Shown here piece by piece: positions 49,747-59,835 of a stretch of DNA of 64,000 bases. The stretch is from Bicyclus anynana. Taxonomy: Eukaryota; Arthropoda; Insecta; Lepidoptera; Nymphalidae. The notes under the pieces were generated by a model. It was given only the letters and a program-made list of their open reading frames with translations, searched no databases and was not told where the DNA came from. A program made the translations under genes and the position numbers. The stretch is from NCBI RefSeq assembly GCF_947172395.1, contig NC_069090.1:9988226-10052225 (forward strand), given 5' to 3'. Every line of letters starts with the position of its first letter. The stretch's first letter is position 1.

Positions 49747-52700
49747 ATATAATTATTTTACAAGTTATTCTTGACTGTGATCACACCTGATATTACTAAA
49801 ACCTCCTACGTAAATAAAAATTAAATATTGGTTTGCTTGTTATTTATGCATTCATAAACACATAATTCATAGCTCCATTGTGATGAAACATTGACGAATG
49901 GTTACCCGCACATGCCGGAAACTTTTCCAAATTAACAAGCAGCTTACAAAAGGTGTAATTTACAACTTCTACCGGGAAAACCAAATTAATAATGAAACTT
50001 GGTATAAAAGTAATGATATACAAACAAACTGTTATAACTAAAATATGTTTAAAAGAACAATTCTTGAATAAATGTTCTTGAATAAAGCATATTTTCAGAT
50101 GTCAGAAACGGACTAGCCGAAAACTCCAAAATTAATAATAGAGCTTACGTCATATTTAAAAATAATAGTAACATCAATTATTGTAAAATTATTAATACTT
50201 AATATCCAATTGTTCGAATTCCACACAATAGCAGACTTTGCATAAAATTGCGTGATTTAAAATCATTTGTACTACCATTTTTGAATCGATTTTATTTGAC
50301 ATTGATGTCCAGCTGATTGCTAAAGACCAACCTTACCATAATAACCCATATAAATTGCTGCGGTCAGATTAAAAATCGTATAAATCGCCACCGTCTGCCA
50401 GATTTTATGTCAATCTATGATGAAATATTAATCGTAAACATAATTTAGACGCCTCTCAACATCATCGAGAATATCAGAGAGTAACCTATCGGAATATCGA
50501 TAAAATATAATATTCACATTCGTTAACTGGTTTGGAGAATTATGTTAAAATGCAAATGTTGAAGATTATGCTCTGTAAAGGTTGATCCCGGAAGTCGGTA
50601 ATAGACGGTAGCGAGCTTAATGAATATTCTCAACTAGCAAATCAAAATGCTTTGTACATACCGACCAACAAACTTTCCAATGTATTAACTAGCACCTGAT
50701 GCTGACTTGCGTTGTATAAACTCGCTTATTGTAAAATTCAAAATATTAAATTTAAAAGCATTCATTATTCCGTGTAGATTAACTCATAAAAAGTTTTATC
50801 ACAAACAAGAGAATGACTAAAACACATAAGCACAGTATACAATTTACTCTGACATAAGGAACAAAGTACCTATGTCTTACCTTGTACTATTATGTATTCT
50901 ATGGTGTTAGTAAAATGAATATAAGAAAACAAAATCACAACATTTATAATTAAACAGATTAAAATTTATTATTTTAATTCATAATGTACAAAAAAAATGC
51001 AAATATAAGTCAAATAACAAAAAAATGTAAAACAACTACGTAGCAAATATAATATTACCTTAAATAATATTTTGATATTTTTCTTGTACCTACAATTAAT
51101 TTAAACCAATGGGATGCCTGTATTGATAAATCCAATCCAATAAATAAACTGTATATTATGCATATTAATTTATTATAAAACACGGTTAAAACTCGCGTGA
51201 TACAACGTCGGAGTATGCCCGAATAGTTTCGAACCCATACAAGGCCCTTAGTCATAAGCTGGTTCTTGCAACTAGGCACGATGTATATAATGCAGTTTCC
51301 AATCACTTGAAATACTATATTAAGTAAGTTGCATTTCTCACGCTATGTCACCGCTTTAATTAAACGTTTTCTTGTTAGTGACTTATTGTATTGATTGACA
51401 ATGTACATTTTCATGGTTACACTAACCTAATTTGCTTATAGTTTTAACGATGGGGTCAAGTTTACAACCTTGTGTCATTAAACTAAAGAAGCAGTTATTT
51501 TTAATTGGACGCATTAATATCATCATAGAAGTATGCCCATTTAAAGTTTTATGACACTAGGCCGCGAATTCGTCAGGTTATTATACAATCAGAAACATTA
51601 CTTCTAAATTACTTTATATCCCACATTTCATTTCATTAATTCGATTTATTAATTAGTTTGATGAAGATAATGGACGAATATTAAAACATATTGAAACAAC
51701 CCATTGAATGTTTCTGGTATGGAATGAAATCAACATACAATAATAATATTACAAAAATAAATGAACACATATATTAGGACAATAATTTAAGACTTTGCCA
51801 TAATATAGCCCAAAGAAACAGTAGCTTGTGTTATGGGTATTATATACTATATAAATACTAATAACAAGCCACCGAGATAATGGAAAATGTCCATCATACA
51901 AATACTTCGTAGTTATGAGAATCGAACGCACCAATCGACCACCTCAATTCAGGTATATTATAATTATCAATTTAATTAAATACAGTTGTATAGGTGCACT
52001 TGAAATAGCTTTTAACCGTGTATTTACACGGAAAAAAGAAAAAAAATTAAGTAAAATTATTATAATAACACTTAATTTTTTAAATAACACTTAAATCTTT
52101 AAATATACAGGCATATTTCAAAAACAAGATAGACAAATGATGTTTTTAAAATATATTTAACTTCAAAGTTCATGTGTAAAGAACAAATAGAATAATGTTT
52201 TTACTTTGAATTTTTATCCAATTCGTTTTTGTACGTACAGAAAACGTTGGTCTCGAAAATTTTTATTAGGCAGTGTTATAGATCAACCGTTTATGACAGA
52301 CATAAAATTTAGAATTATGCGATAGCGGTGTCGGTAAGATTCGTGAGTAATGTTCGACGCGGTGATTTTTAGGTCAATACCAAAGCCAGGCCGCCGCGGT
52401 CGTGATGACAGTCGTTTTATTGACTCTTAACATGCAACCGGTCAATTGGCACCTGTTTTTTTTATTCATCTAGTTAAATCGAACGCAAGCCTGGTTAAAT
52501 TCTTGACTTCGATACTAAAATGAATCGATCGAAACTTGTATGTTGTATGCTCATCCATATTTTTTAATGACTTTGCTTTGTTTTGCCTACAGCAAAGAAA
52601 CGCTTGAATGGTCTTGAAGTATCTAATTAATGTTAAAACTATGATGGTATTTGTAGCAAAAGATTGAATATAATCTTTATATTATTTTATGCTAATTTCG

Positions 52701-53114
52701 CTATGTAAGTACATACTCAGTATATGACAAAGTAAAGACTAGAACTTAGTGTTTAATAGGTTTGCTCGATTAATAATAAATTACTGGTAAAAATGTAACA
52801 ACAATGTATAAACATTAAACATGTTTTAAATATATTTTATTAAGTTCATCTACTGAAATTTTTAAAACTTTTGTTTATAATAAAACTCGATGTTCCAATT
52901 TGCCCTGGTCTACTCTAATTACTTAATTTTAAAAGTAGTTTTAAGACAATTATGTAATATCATAATAATTAATAGCCTATTTTTAACGGTCCACTACAAG
53001 GCCAGGCCTCCTCATTTAGTACTCCCCATTTACAAAATATGCAGCTTAGGCCCACCAGACGGCTCCGATGCGGGATAGTGTTAAATTCATTAACGACCAC
53101 TATCAGATGTTTAG

Positions 53115-53410
53115 TGAGCCGTGATAGCAAAGTGGATATGACCTCTGCCTCCGATTCCAGAGGGTGTGGATTCGAATCCGGTCTGGGGCATGCACCTCCA
53201 ACTTCTTAGTTGTGTGCATTTTAAGAATTTAAATATGACGTGTATCAAACGGTGAAGAAAAACATCATGAGGAAACCAGCATACCTAGAGAATTTTCTTA
53301 ATTCTCTACGTCTGAGAAGTCTGCCAATCCGCATTGGGCCAGCGTGGTTCTCCCTCTAATTCTGAGAGGTGACTCGTGCTCACCAATGAGCCAATTATAG
53401 GTTGTTAATG
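53115..53410 (+). mobile_element. tRNA-derived SINE family A, near full length
   Basis: Head GAGCCGTGATAGCAAAGTGG with A-box, B-box GGATTCGAATCC, then GGGGCATGCACCTCC, GTGCATTTTAAGAATTTAAA and GTGAGCAC-type end words. A short internal deletion is present near 53345. Confidence 0.85.
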
Positions 53411-53945
53411 ATTACAACCTATAATCAAAATGAAAAGAAACCTTTAATCGAAATGCACGAGAGTTTTTTTAACGTAAATTAATTACAAAATTATTTACAA
53501 TATATTTACGTAATTATTTACAAAACATCAATTTTTCTGATACAGTAGAATAAGACGTAGAAGTGTTTTTCCGTAAATATATTTATATCTGCAATAAAAC
53601 GATTAAAAAAAACATTCAGGCCTAATTTAGCTTTTAGTTGTATCTGATAAATATATTTTTGTATCATCGCACTGAATTATTACGGAGCCCATTTGCATAA
53701 ACGATGTAGGCTGCATGAATAAAACATAAGCCCGCTTTGGCGCGAACTGGCAATCCGCCATGTTGGTTTGAGAGTTGCCGCCAATTTTCAAATTGTTCGA
53801 AATTCGAATAACAATTCAATAACTGTTCCTTTAGTGTAGTGATTATATAGTTTCAGTATTAGCAAGTATATTAATCTATGGTGATTAGCCTGTTCGACAA
53901 AGGGTCATGAACTGGTCTTGAGTTTGAGTCTTTGTTTTTCAATAT

Positions 53946-54058
53946 TAATTCTTCACAAGTTAGACTACAATCTCAAATGATGGTAAGTGATGATGGAGTC
54001 TAACCCAGGACCTCCGTCATTAAATCCACCGCGCATACCACTGCACCACGGAGGCCGT
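53946..54058 (-). mobile_element. SINE family B with internal deletion
   Basis: The tail side (CACAAGTTAGACTACAATC) is joined directly to the head (CCCAGGACCTCCGTCATTAA, CACTGCACCACGGAGGCC). Confidence 0.8.
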
Positions 54059-54848
54059 AAAAATTATTTAACTGGATTTTTAACTGGACGTTATGATTTA
54101 ACTGGATTTTTTTTTTAAATTAATGCCTAGAAAGTTTAGTGGTTAACCTGATGTGATTATGAGTCCACGAGTCCTAGCTTCGAGCCAAAGCTCGGCCTAA
54201 AAGTTAAGCTTTTATTTATTCTAAGAAGTAGGTACTTACTACCTGGACTTAGGAAGTTGATGGTGTTAAGGCCCCATGCCTTGGAGAGCAGGTTTAGCCT
54301 TTGGTCTCAGTCATAATCACCAACATCTAATAGCGATTGTTTCAATCTAAACATTGCCGTAGTATAGGCTTCATGGGTACTTAATACAGGTTGATAATGA
54401 TGCTTTTACTCACCGCATGAAGAAAATTGTAAAAAGTAAACCGCAAAACCTAATAAAAAAGGGTTTTCTGAAAATAATTTACAACAAAAATAATGCGAGT
54501 GTGTTACCCAGCGGAAATGACGTCACTTAAAAAGAGGAAACCCAAATGTCACCCAATGAAGTCATCAAGCAAACCGCTCACAAAAACGCAAACCCTTCCG
54601 TTTTTACTATCTACAAGTATACTGTTAGATCTGGTAAAAACTCTGGTTCCGTTTAACACTTTAAAGTTCCTACATCAAGAGGATCAACGTATTTAAAACA
54701 ATGATAATTTTATATTTTATCATTGATTTTAAAGAAGAGGTGGGAGGAGAGGAGGAGAGATTAACACTTATTTTAAACTAAAAATTGTTAAAAAATTCTA
54801 GAGGCGCAATCAAATGTTGCTTGTATAAAAATATAAATATAATATGGG

Positions 54849-54996
54849 TTTGAGACACGTGATATTTAATTTCTTAAAATACACACAACTACAATAAAAA
54901 GTTGTAGGTGCATGCCCCGGACCGGATTCGAACCCATCACACCCTCCGGAATCGGAGGCAGAGGTCATGTCCACTAGGCTATTACGGCTCTCGATG
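54849..54996 (-). mobile_element. tRNA-derived SINE family A head, reversed
   Basis: GAGACACGTGATATTTAATT, GTGCATGCCCCGGACCGG, ATTCGAACCCATCACACC and CCACTAGGCTATTACGGCTC give the best-preserved tRNA-like head. Confidence 0.85.
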
Positions 54997-56832
54997 TTCG
55001 ACTACTACGCTAGTGTGAAGCAGCGGAAACACTCTAATAACTTAATAATTTTAGGCGCCATATGATTTAACCATTGTAGGCTTTTTTGCCGTAAAACAAA
55101 CCCACATTTTAACTTGAAGTTGGATTTTTTTCCAAAGGCAAGGAATAAAATTACACAAAACAAATTCTTTGATAATTTCTATCTATCTAATAGATGTGTG
55201 GTTTTGGTTTTAGAGAAAAAAAATCAAGTATTAACGTTGGTAGAATCTAAAGGTTACGCCACGTTTTTTAGGCAGGGGCGGACTGAAACAATGTTACTAA
55301 AAAAAGACAATTCCTTTTCTTTTCACATGATAAGTAATTGTAGGTAGGTATATTACTCATATATGGGTTTTTAGATGATGCTAAAAGGGAATCTTTGTAA
55401 GGTTTGTGAGGGACGATACCTACCACTTTTTGGCTTTCACAAAGTTTTTTTCGTTTTTAATGTCCCAGAATTACTACACTGCCAAGAAGTTTCTACATTA
55501 AATTATAACGAACTTGCTATCCTACCTTATGGTTTCATTACTATCTGATGATAATGTTGGGACTCTTACATTGAGCCCCTTTTTTGGGTGTGCTTAACAC
55601 CACAAAAAGAGGACAGAAAAGCAAAATTGTTTAATTTTTTTTCCGTTTACTTTCATGAAATACTTATTTAAGTTATATTAATTTATTAAACATCACCCAA
55701 CTCACATTAATAAATCTTTCTACATTTTATGGGACCAATTTAGAAATTTTTCCATTCAAAAAATATACCTAATTTAAAAATGATCTTATAAAAAAAAATT
55801 TTAGTAAAAATTAGGTAGTAAGTAAGTATTTTAAAAAAAAACTAAATTATAAGGTAACAAACATTAAAAAAAATAAAAACCTCTTGATTTTTTAAATTAA
55901 ACTAATACTTATTTAATTGAAAAATAAATCTTGCTTATTTTGGCATCTTTGTACCTAAGTATTACTTATGTATTAGTCACAAATGGTAATCTTTAAGTTA
56001 CACATTGTAAAGGCGCATTAATTAATTGTTTTTGCATTCGCTGTTCCAATGACTGCTTCTGATGATGCTATGTTCAAGTCAGTCACTATCATTCATATCT
56101 TATATAAAATCAACGCAATGTAGTTTTAAATGTAGGACGTCGTATCTTCTCAGATCTTTTTCGCAACTAAAATTCCTACATAATTCGAAAACAAGCATTA
56201 CACAAAACGATACAAAATCGTCATTTATAACAAAGAATCACTTCACACAAATGATAACAAATCTTTTGTCTGACTAAAAAAAAAATGTAATGGATTATGC
56301 ACTGTGTTTTTATTCTGTTTTAAAATGAAAATTGATTTCGTTAAGAGCCACAAAACGTGAGGAGTTCTTCTGTCTAGATTTTGTTCTTTCCAGTTTGCGA
56401 CATTACACGTCGTCTTGCGCTATTTTTGTTTTTTGTCGGCGTTTTCTGGTTATTTTTTGTTTGGTGACTTTTGCAAGACAACAAAGCGCTTCCTTGGCGT
56501 TGTAAAAAAGTCATCTAAAGAAATCGTATTCGAAGAAACTACTTTTTGGCCGTGGCGAGCCTACAGTGTCTACCGATTCGCAACGTCTTGCGTCTTCTGC
56601 GTTACAAAAAAAACCCGAAGCGACTGTGCACGTTTTTTTATTAATACCTATTAACTTTTCTTTTCATCAATCTTTAGTCACGCGGGTTTGCTCAAGAATA
56701 AGATGATTGCGTGGTGCAATAAAATTTTTGGATTTTAACACCCTAGAGTAGATAATTGCGGTTAGCTACCAGAATCAAGAATTTTCGTAAATAAAAAAGT
56801 TGAGCATCTCATCAATATGAAGCTACTCACGG

Positions 56833-57003
56833 AAAATTCATCATCATCATCATTATCAGCCGATGGACGTCGACTGCTGAACATAGGCCTCTTGCATGGA
56901 CTTCCAAATAAAACGGTCTCGAGCCGCCAGCATCCAGCGGCTTGATGTCTTCGGTCCACCTAGTGGGGGGTCAACCAACACTGTGCTTTCCGGTGCGGGG
57001 TCG
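56833..57003 (-). mobile_element. RTE-like LINE 3' end, reversed
   Basis: CATCATTATCAGCCGATGG, GGCCTCTTGCATGGACTTCC, GAGCCGCCAGCATCCAGCGG and CCACCTAGTGGGGGGTC are the reversed ORF end and tail of the LINE also at 60520 and 62162. Confidence 0.8.
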
Positions 57004-57039
57004 CCATTAACTTGATAGTAATGAAATTGTAAAAATGTT

Positions 57040-57151
57040 TTACGGATCCTGGGCTAATAGGCACCACAGCTCATTTAGGGTGTAAGTGCGCTGAGCGGCC
57101 GCCGGTAGACTTTAATTCCTAAACAGACGAAGGCGCGGGTGTCGGCTAGTG
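57040..57151 (+). mobile_element. Helitron-like 3' end beside the LIM1 exon donor
   Basis: GGATCCTGGGCTAATAGGC and the end GCGCGGGTGTCGGCTAG match the family (compare 62880-62965). It ends 55 bp from the donor of the LIM1 exon. Confidence 0.55.
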
Positions 57152-57206
57152 TATAATAAAGTCAATAAAAATGTGTCGTGTTTAAAAATAATAAAAACAA
57201 ACTCAC

Positions 57207-57373
57207 CTAAAGAAATCATTCCTACAAAAGAGTTTGTTATCCCTGGAGTAGCACTTGTCGGCGAGCGGCGCGCGGCAGTCGGCGCAGCGCACGCACGCCG
57301 CGTGCCACGCGCGCTCCAGCACGTGCAGCAGGAACTTGTCCAGGATGGGCTTCTCGCAGCCGGCGCACGCCAT
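57207..57373 (-). CDS. Lim1: Lim1 coding exon with start codon and LIM domain 1
   Basis: This exon encodes residues 1-55 plus two bases of codon 56 of a LIM-homeodomain transcription factor. It holds one complete LIM zinc-binding domain with ligands C3, C6, H24, C27, C30, C33, C50 and D53, in the order and spacing of the family. The string PILDKFLL near the N-terminus and the ending RNDFF are typical of the Lhx1/Lhx5 (Lim1) class. The ATG at 57373 sits in a strong context (GGCGCC before, G after) and is the first in-frame ATG after an in-frame TAA. The exon ends AG with donor GTGAGT, and AG joins the A opening the LIM2 exon to make Arg. LIM domains of this family bind LDB/Chip-type cofactors in the nucleus. 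Codons 1-44 all end in G or C, unlike the rest of the gene. The 5' half is duplicated upstream in two broken copies. Gene class is very likely; the exact 5' end is not known. Confidence 0.93.
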
Positions 57374-57396
57374 GGCGCCGCCCGCCTCGCCGCGTC
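57374..57396 (-). promoter_or_regulatory. Lim1: Candidate 5' UTR stub and splice acceptor before the Lim1 start codon
   Basis: Upstream of the ATG in gene orientation the sequence reads CCGCAG then GACGCGG. The CAG at 57399-57397 could be a splice acceptor: a CTAAC branch-point-like motif lies about 20 bases before it and an in-frame TAA just before. If used, the coding exon would carry a 23-nt GC-rich leader. If not, the exon runs upstream into the duplicated copies. The sequence alone cannot decide. Confidence 0.4.
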
Positions 57397-57492
57397 CTGC
57401 GGACAACCGCTGCCGTTAGCGACCGAGCGAACTCTAGCATAGCGGGAGAATCGTCTAACTATCCTAGCTCCTAGCTCCTAGCGTCTCATGCA

Positions 57493-57709
57493 ACTATTCC
57501 ACGTTCTGCACGTGCTACAGCGCGCGCACACCGCGTGACACGCGCGCTGCAGCACGTGCAGCAGGAACTTGTCCAGGATGGGCACGCCATGGCGTCGCCC
57601 GTCTCGCCGCGTCCTACGGACAACCGCTGCCGTTAGCGACCGAGCGAACTCTAGCGTAGCGGGAGACACACATAACTATCCTAGCTCCTAGCTCCTTGCG
57701 TCTCATGCA
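57493..57709 (-). pseudogene. Broken tandem copy of the LIM1 exon 5' half (copy 2)
   Basis: This block repeats the first half of the authentic LIM1 exon plus its upstream flank, offset by 217 bp at the ATG (57590). It lacks 16 nt present in the real exon just after codon 3, which removes the codon for zinc ligand C6 and shifts the frame, so the ATG now opens a short cysteine-rich ORF that soon stops. The LIM-like frame (ILDKFLLHVL) survives but has no in-frame ATG. The acceptor position keeps an AG (CCGTAG). The 3' half of the LIM1 exon and its donor are absent. It cannot encode a LIM domain; it could act as 5' leader sequence if transcribed. Confidence 0.85.
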
Positions 57710-57925
57710 ATGTTCCACATGCTGCACGTGCTACAGCGCGCGCACACCGCGTGACACGCGCGCTCCAGCACGTGCAGCAGGAACTTGTCCAGGATGGGCA
57801 CGCCATGGTGCCGCCCGCCTCGCCGCGTCCTGAGGACAACCGCTGCCGTTAGCAACCGAGCAAACTTTATTAGCTTAACAGGAGACTCATCTAACTGTTC
57901 TAGCTCCTAATAGCGTCTCTTGCAA
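57710..57925 (-). pseudogene. Broken tandem copy of the LIM1 exon 5' half (copy 3)
   Basis: This is a third copy of the same block, 216 bp beyond copy 2 (ATG at 57806). It has the identical 16-nt deletion, so copies 2 and 3 descend from one already deleted copy. The acceptor position reads CCTCAG, better than in copy 2. Its upstream flank has diverged more than that of copies 1 and 2. The ATG opens a short Cys-rich frame that ends at a TAG inside the flank. No donor or second half of the exon is present. Confidence 0.83.
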
Positions 57926-58059
57926 CTCGTTCTCAGGTACACCAAAGAGAGCTAGCTGAAGAGTTTACTAACTTTCCTGGCTTCAAGCAGGACAGTGGAC
58001 ACTTTCCTAATTTCCCAACATTTTTAGTAACAATCCAGATCCTTCCGGGTTGGAAGGAG

Positions 58060-58206
58060 CTAGCTGGAGACTTCCTTTCCTAAGTTCCCCAGCTTTTAGC
58101 TGGAGACTTTCCTATCTTTTCTAGCTTTTAGCTGGGGAATTTCCTAGCTTTTACCTGAGGAAATTTCTAACTTTCCTAGCTTTTGTCTGGAGACTTGCCT
58201 ACTTTT
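58060..58206. repeat. Degenerate minisatellite of AGCTTTTAGCTGGAGACTTTCCTA-type units
   Basis: Units of roughly 30 bp recur with changes: AGCTTTTAGCTGGAGACTTT, AGCTTTTAGCTGGGGAATTT, AGCTTTTACCTGAGGAAATT, AGCTTTTGTCTGGAGACTTG, each followed by CCTA or CTAAC. Looser versions of the words (CTAGCTCCTAGCTCC, TTTCCTGGCTTC) occur back to 57900 and in the flank of the LIM1-exon copies. This looks like local slippage next to the duplication. Confidence 0.7.
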
Positions 58207-58518
58207 ACTAACTGCTTTCGAGGCAAGTTGACGTAACCAGTAGATGACCCACCTGATGCTAAGTGGTAAGTCATCGCTATCACAGGATATGCTGGTATAA
58301 GTGTATGCTAATTATTGGGCTTTTATTTCTTCTTTTTTAACCGACTTCCAAAAAGGAGGAGGTTCTACGTTCGGCTGTACGTATGTTTTTTTATGTAGGT
58401 ATATCCAGCGATATTTGTGGACCGATTTAGAAAATTATTTTTTTATTTGAAAGCGTATTTAAGGTCAATACTTCCAGAGATTGAGTGGTTTTAAGAAAAT
58501 TAATATTTTATTAATGTA

Positions 58519-58588
58519 CTAGCTGACGCGGCGCGGTTTCATCCGCGTGGTTCCCGTTCCCGTAAGAATACGGGGATAATATATAAAA
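58519..58588 (-). mobile_element. Helitron-like (Lep1-type) 3' end, reversed
   Basis: CTAGCTGACGCGGCGCGGTT, GGTTCCCGTTCCCGTAAGAA and CGGGGATAATATATA are the exact reversed family end. Confidence 0.78.
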
Positions 58589-58917
58589 CTGTGGGGTCCG
58601 TGATATTTGCCTGTACCGTGGGATTAGAAAAAAATTGGTATGTGTATGTATATATAGGTATAGGTATGGAAGATTGGAGAAATGTTTCAGTGCTCCGTTT
58701 TATCGCACGCTGGTAGGTAGCGAACGGCTGCACCATAATAGGATTGTGTTTTACGATCGATAAAGCTTAGTTGAATAAAGTTTTATTTGCATATGTTATT
58801 GCCGGCTATGTTATATGTACTTTCGCATATAAAATGTAGCTGCTTTTGATGTAGGTATGTACCTAATGGACTGTTGTACCTACTAATTTAACTCGAAGGA
58901 CTAGCGGAAGGGAAGAG

Positions 58918-59060
58918 CCTCACGACTTAGTCCGCGTGGTAGATCTTTCATATAATCTTTCGTCTATTAGTATTGCCATACAACGTGGCAATACTGCCAG
59001 CCTTCTGGACACTTTACCAATTAACATCGATTCGGATGAATGCTACGTTCGATTATACGA
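58918..59060 (+). mobile_element. LINE ORF C-terminal fragment
   Basis: A plus-strand frame gives ISIAIQRGNTASLLDTLP, close to the AIQRGNAAS ending I associate with lepidopteran non-LTR elements. AT-rich sequence with AATAAATAAAA follows, like a 3' UTR. Confidence 0.5.
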
Positions 59061-59267
59061 TTATTATGTATACGATACGACTATTCTAAGTCTTTAATTT
59101 TCATTTCTATTTCCTTTTTTTAATTATATTGTTCTTTGTTTATTTAGGTAGGTAGTTAATTTATTTAAGTATTTAGTTAGTTTTAGATAATGTAAATGGT
59201 TATAAGTGATGAATAAATAAAAGAATTTCGTCCACTTTCCATCTATCTATTTCACATTACGCCAGCT

Positions 59268-59345
59268 ACACACGGTCAATTTTACCTTCAAGTCTATAGC
59301 GTGGTTTTGAAAAATAAATAACGAAATTAGAAAACATACCTAATC
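59268..59345 (+). mobile_element. Left end of the CGCCAGCCACAC Harbinger-like family
   Basis: TTACGCCAGCTACACACGGTCA matches the left end of 16000-16390. No right end was found. Confidence 0.5.
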
Positions 59346-59501
59346 AATCACACAACAAAATATCAAAATATGGTATTTAGATATTTTATGAAACTTGATT
59401 GTGATGGCGTATTAGGTAGGTACAATTTACAAAAATACTTCTTTAGAGCCAATCATGATACCTAATTTACCATATACCATATAGCATCATATTATTAAAC
59501 A

Positions 59502-59835
59502 CTAGCGGACGCCCGCGACTTCGTCCGCGTGAAACTCGATGTAAACTTTCAACTACCCCTACCCTACCCCTACGCTACCCCTACCCTACCCCTACCCTAA
59601 CCCTACCCTACCCCTACCCTACCTGTACAATATTGGTTTGTAGTAGATGCTATGTATCAGAGATGGCGCTGTATGTGAAAAAAGATTTTCCCACTTTTCC
59701 TGAATTTTCTTTGCTATAAACCTCATGGAGCCCGAGACCTTTCCAACGAATGCAAAACCGTGGAAATCGGTTCGTGTGTTCTGGAGTTATAGCGTCAGGA
59801 AGGAAAACCCGACTTATTTTTATAGGTATAGTAGA
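59502..59835 (-). mobile_element. Helitron-like element with internal CCCTAC minisatellite
   Basis: Starts on plus as CTAGCGGACGCCCGCGACTT. Inside, CCCCTACCCTA-type units repeat from about 59562 to 59622. The remainder includes GGAAATCGGTTCGTGTGTTC and GAGTTATAGCG, common in this class. Confidence 0.7.

Larger units (their letters stand above)
49464..57206 (-). other. Lim1: Lim1 7.7-kb intron between LIM1 and LIM2 exons
   Basis: Begins GTGAGT and ends TTTGCAG. Repeats cluster at 49519-49746, 52980-54996 and 56833-57151. The remainder (49750-52980 and 55000-56830) is AT-rich with no supported feature. Confidence 0.88.

Noticed and set aside
54900..54990. Possible tRNA gene
   Set aside because: Has A- and B-box-like parts but is joined to the SINE body, and stem pairing is not intact; it is a SINE head.
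57149..57442. 97-aa plus-strand ORF and a 67-aa Arg-rich minus ORF over the LIM1 exon
   Set aside because: Open only because the exon is very GC-rich and stops are rare; the frame with the eight LIM zinc ligands is the real one.
57478..57669. Minus-strand 63-aa ORF with a LIM-like stretch
   Set aside because: It lies in the broken copy 2; it lacks the first zinc pair and has no donor, so it is not a functional LIM exon.
59562..59622. Interstitial telomere repeat
   Set aside because: Units are CCCTAC/CCCCTA, not the insect TTAGG/CCTAA repeat.
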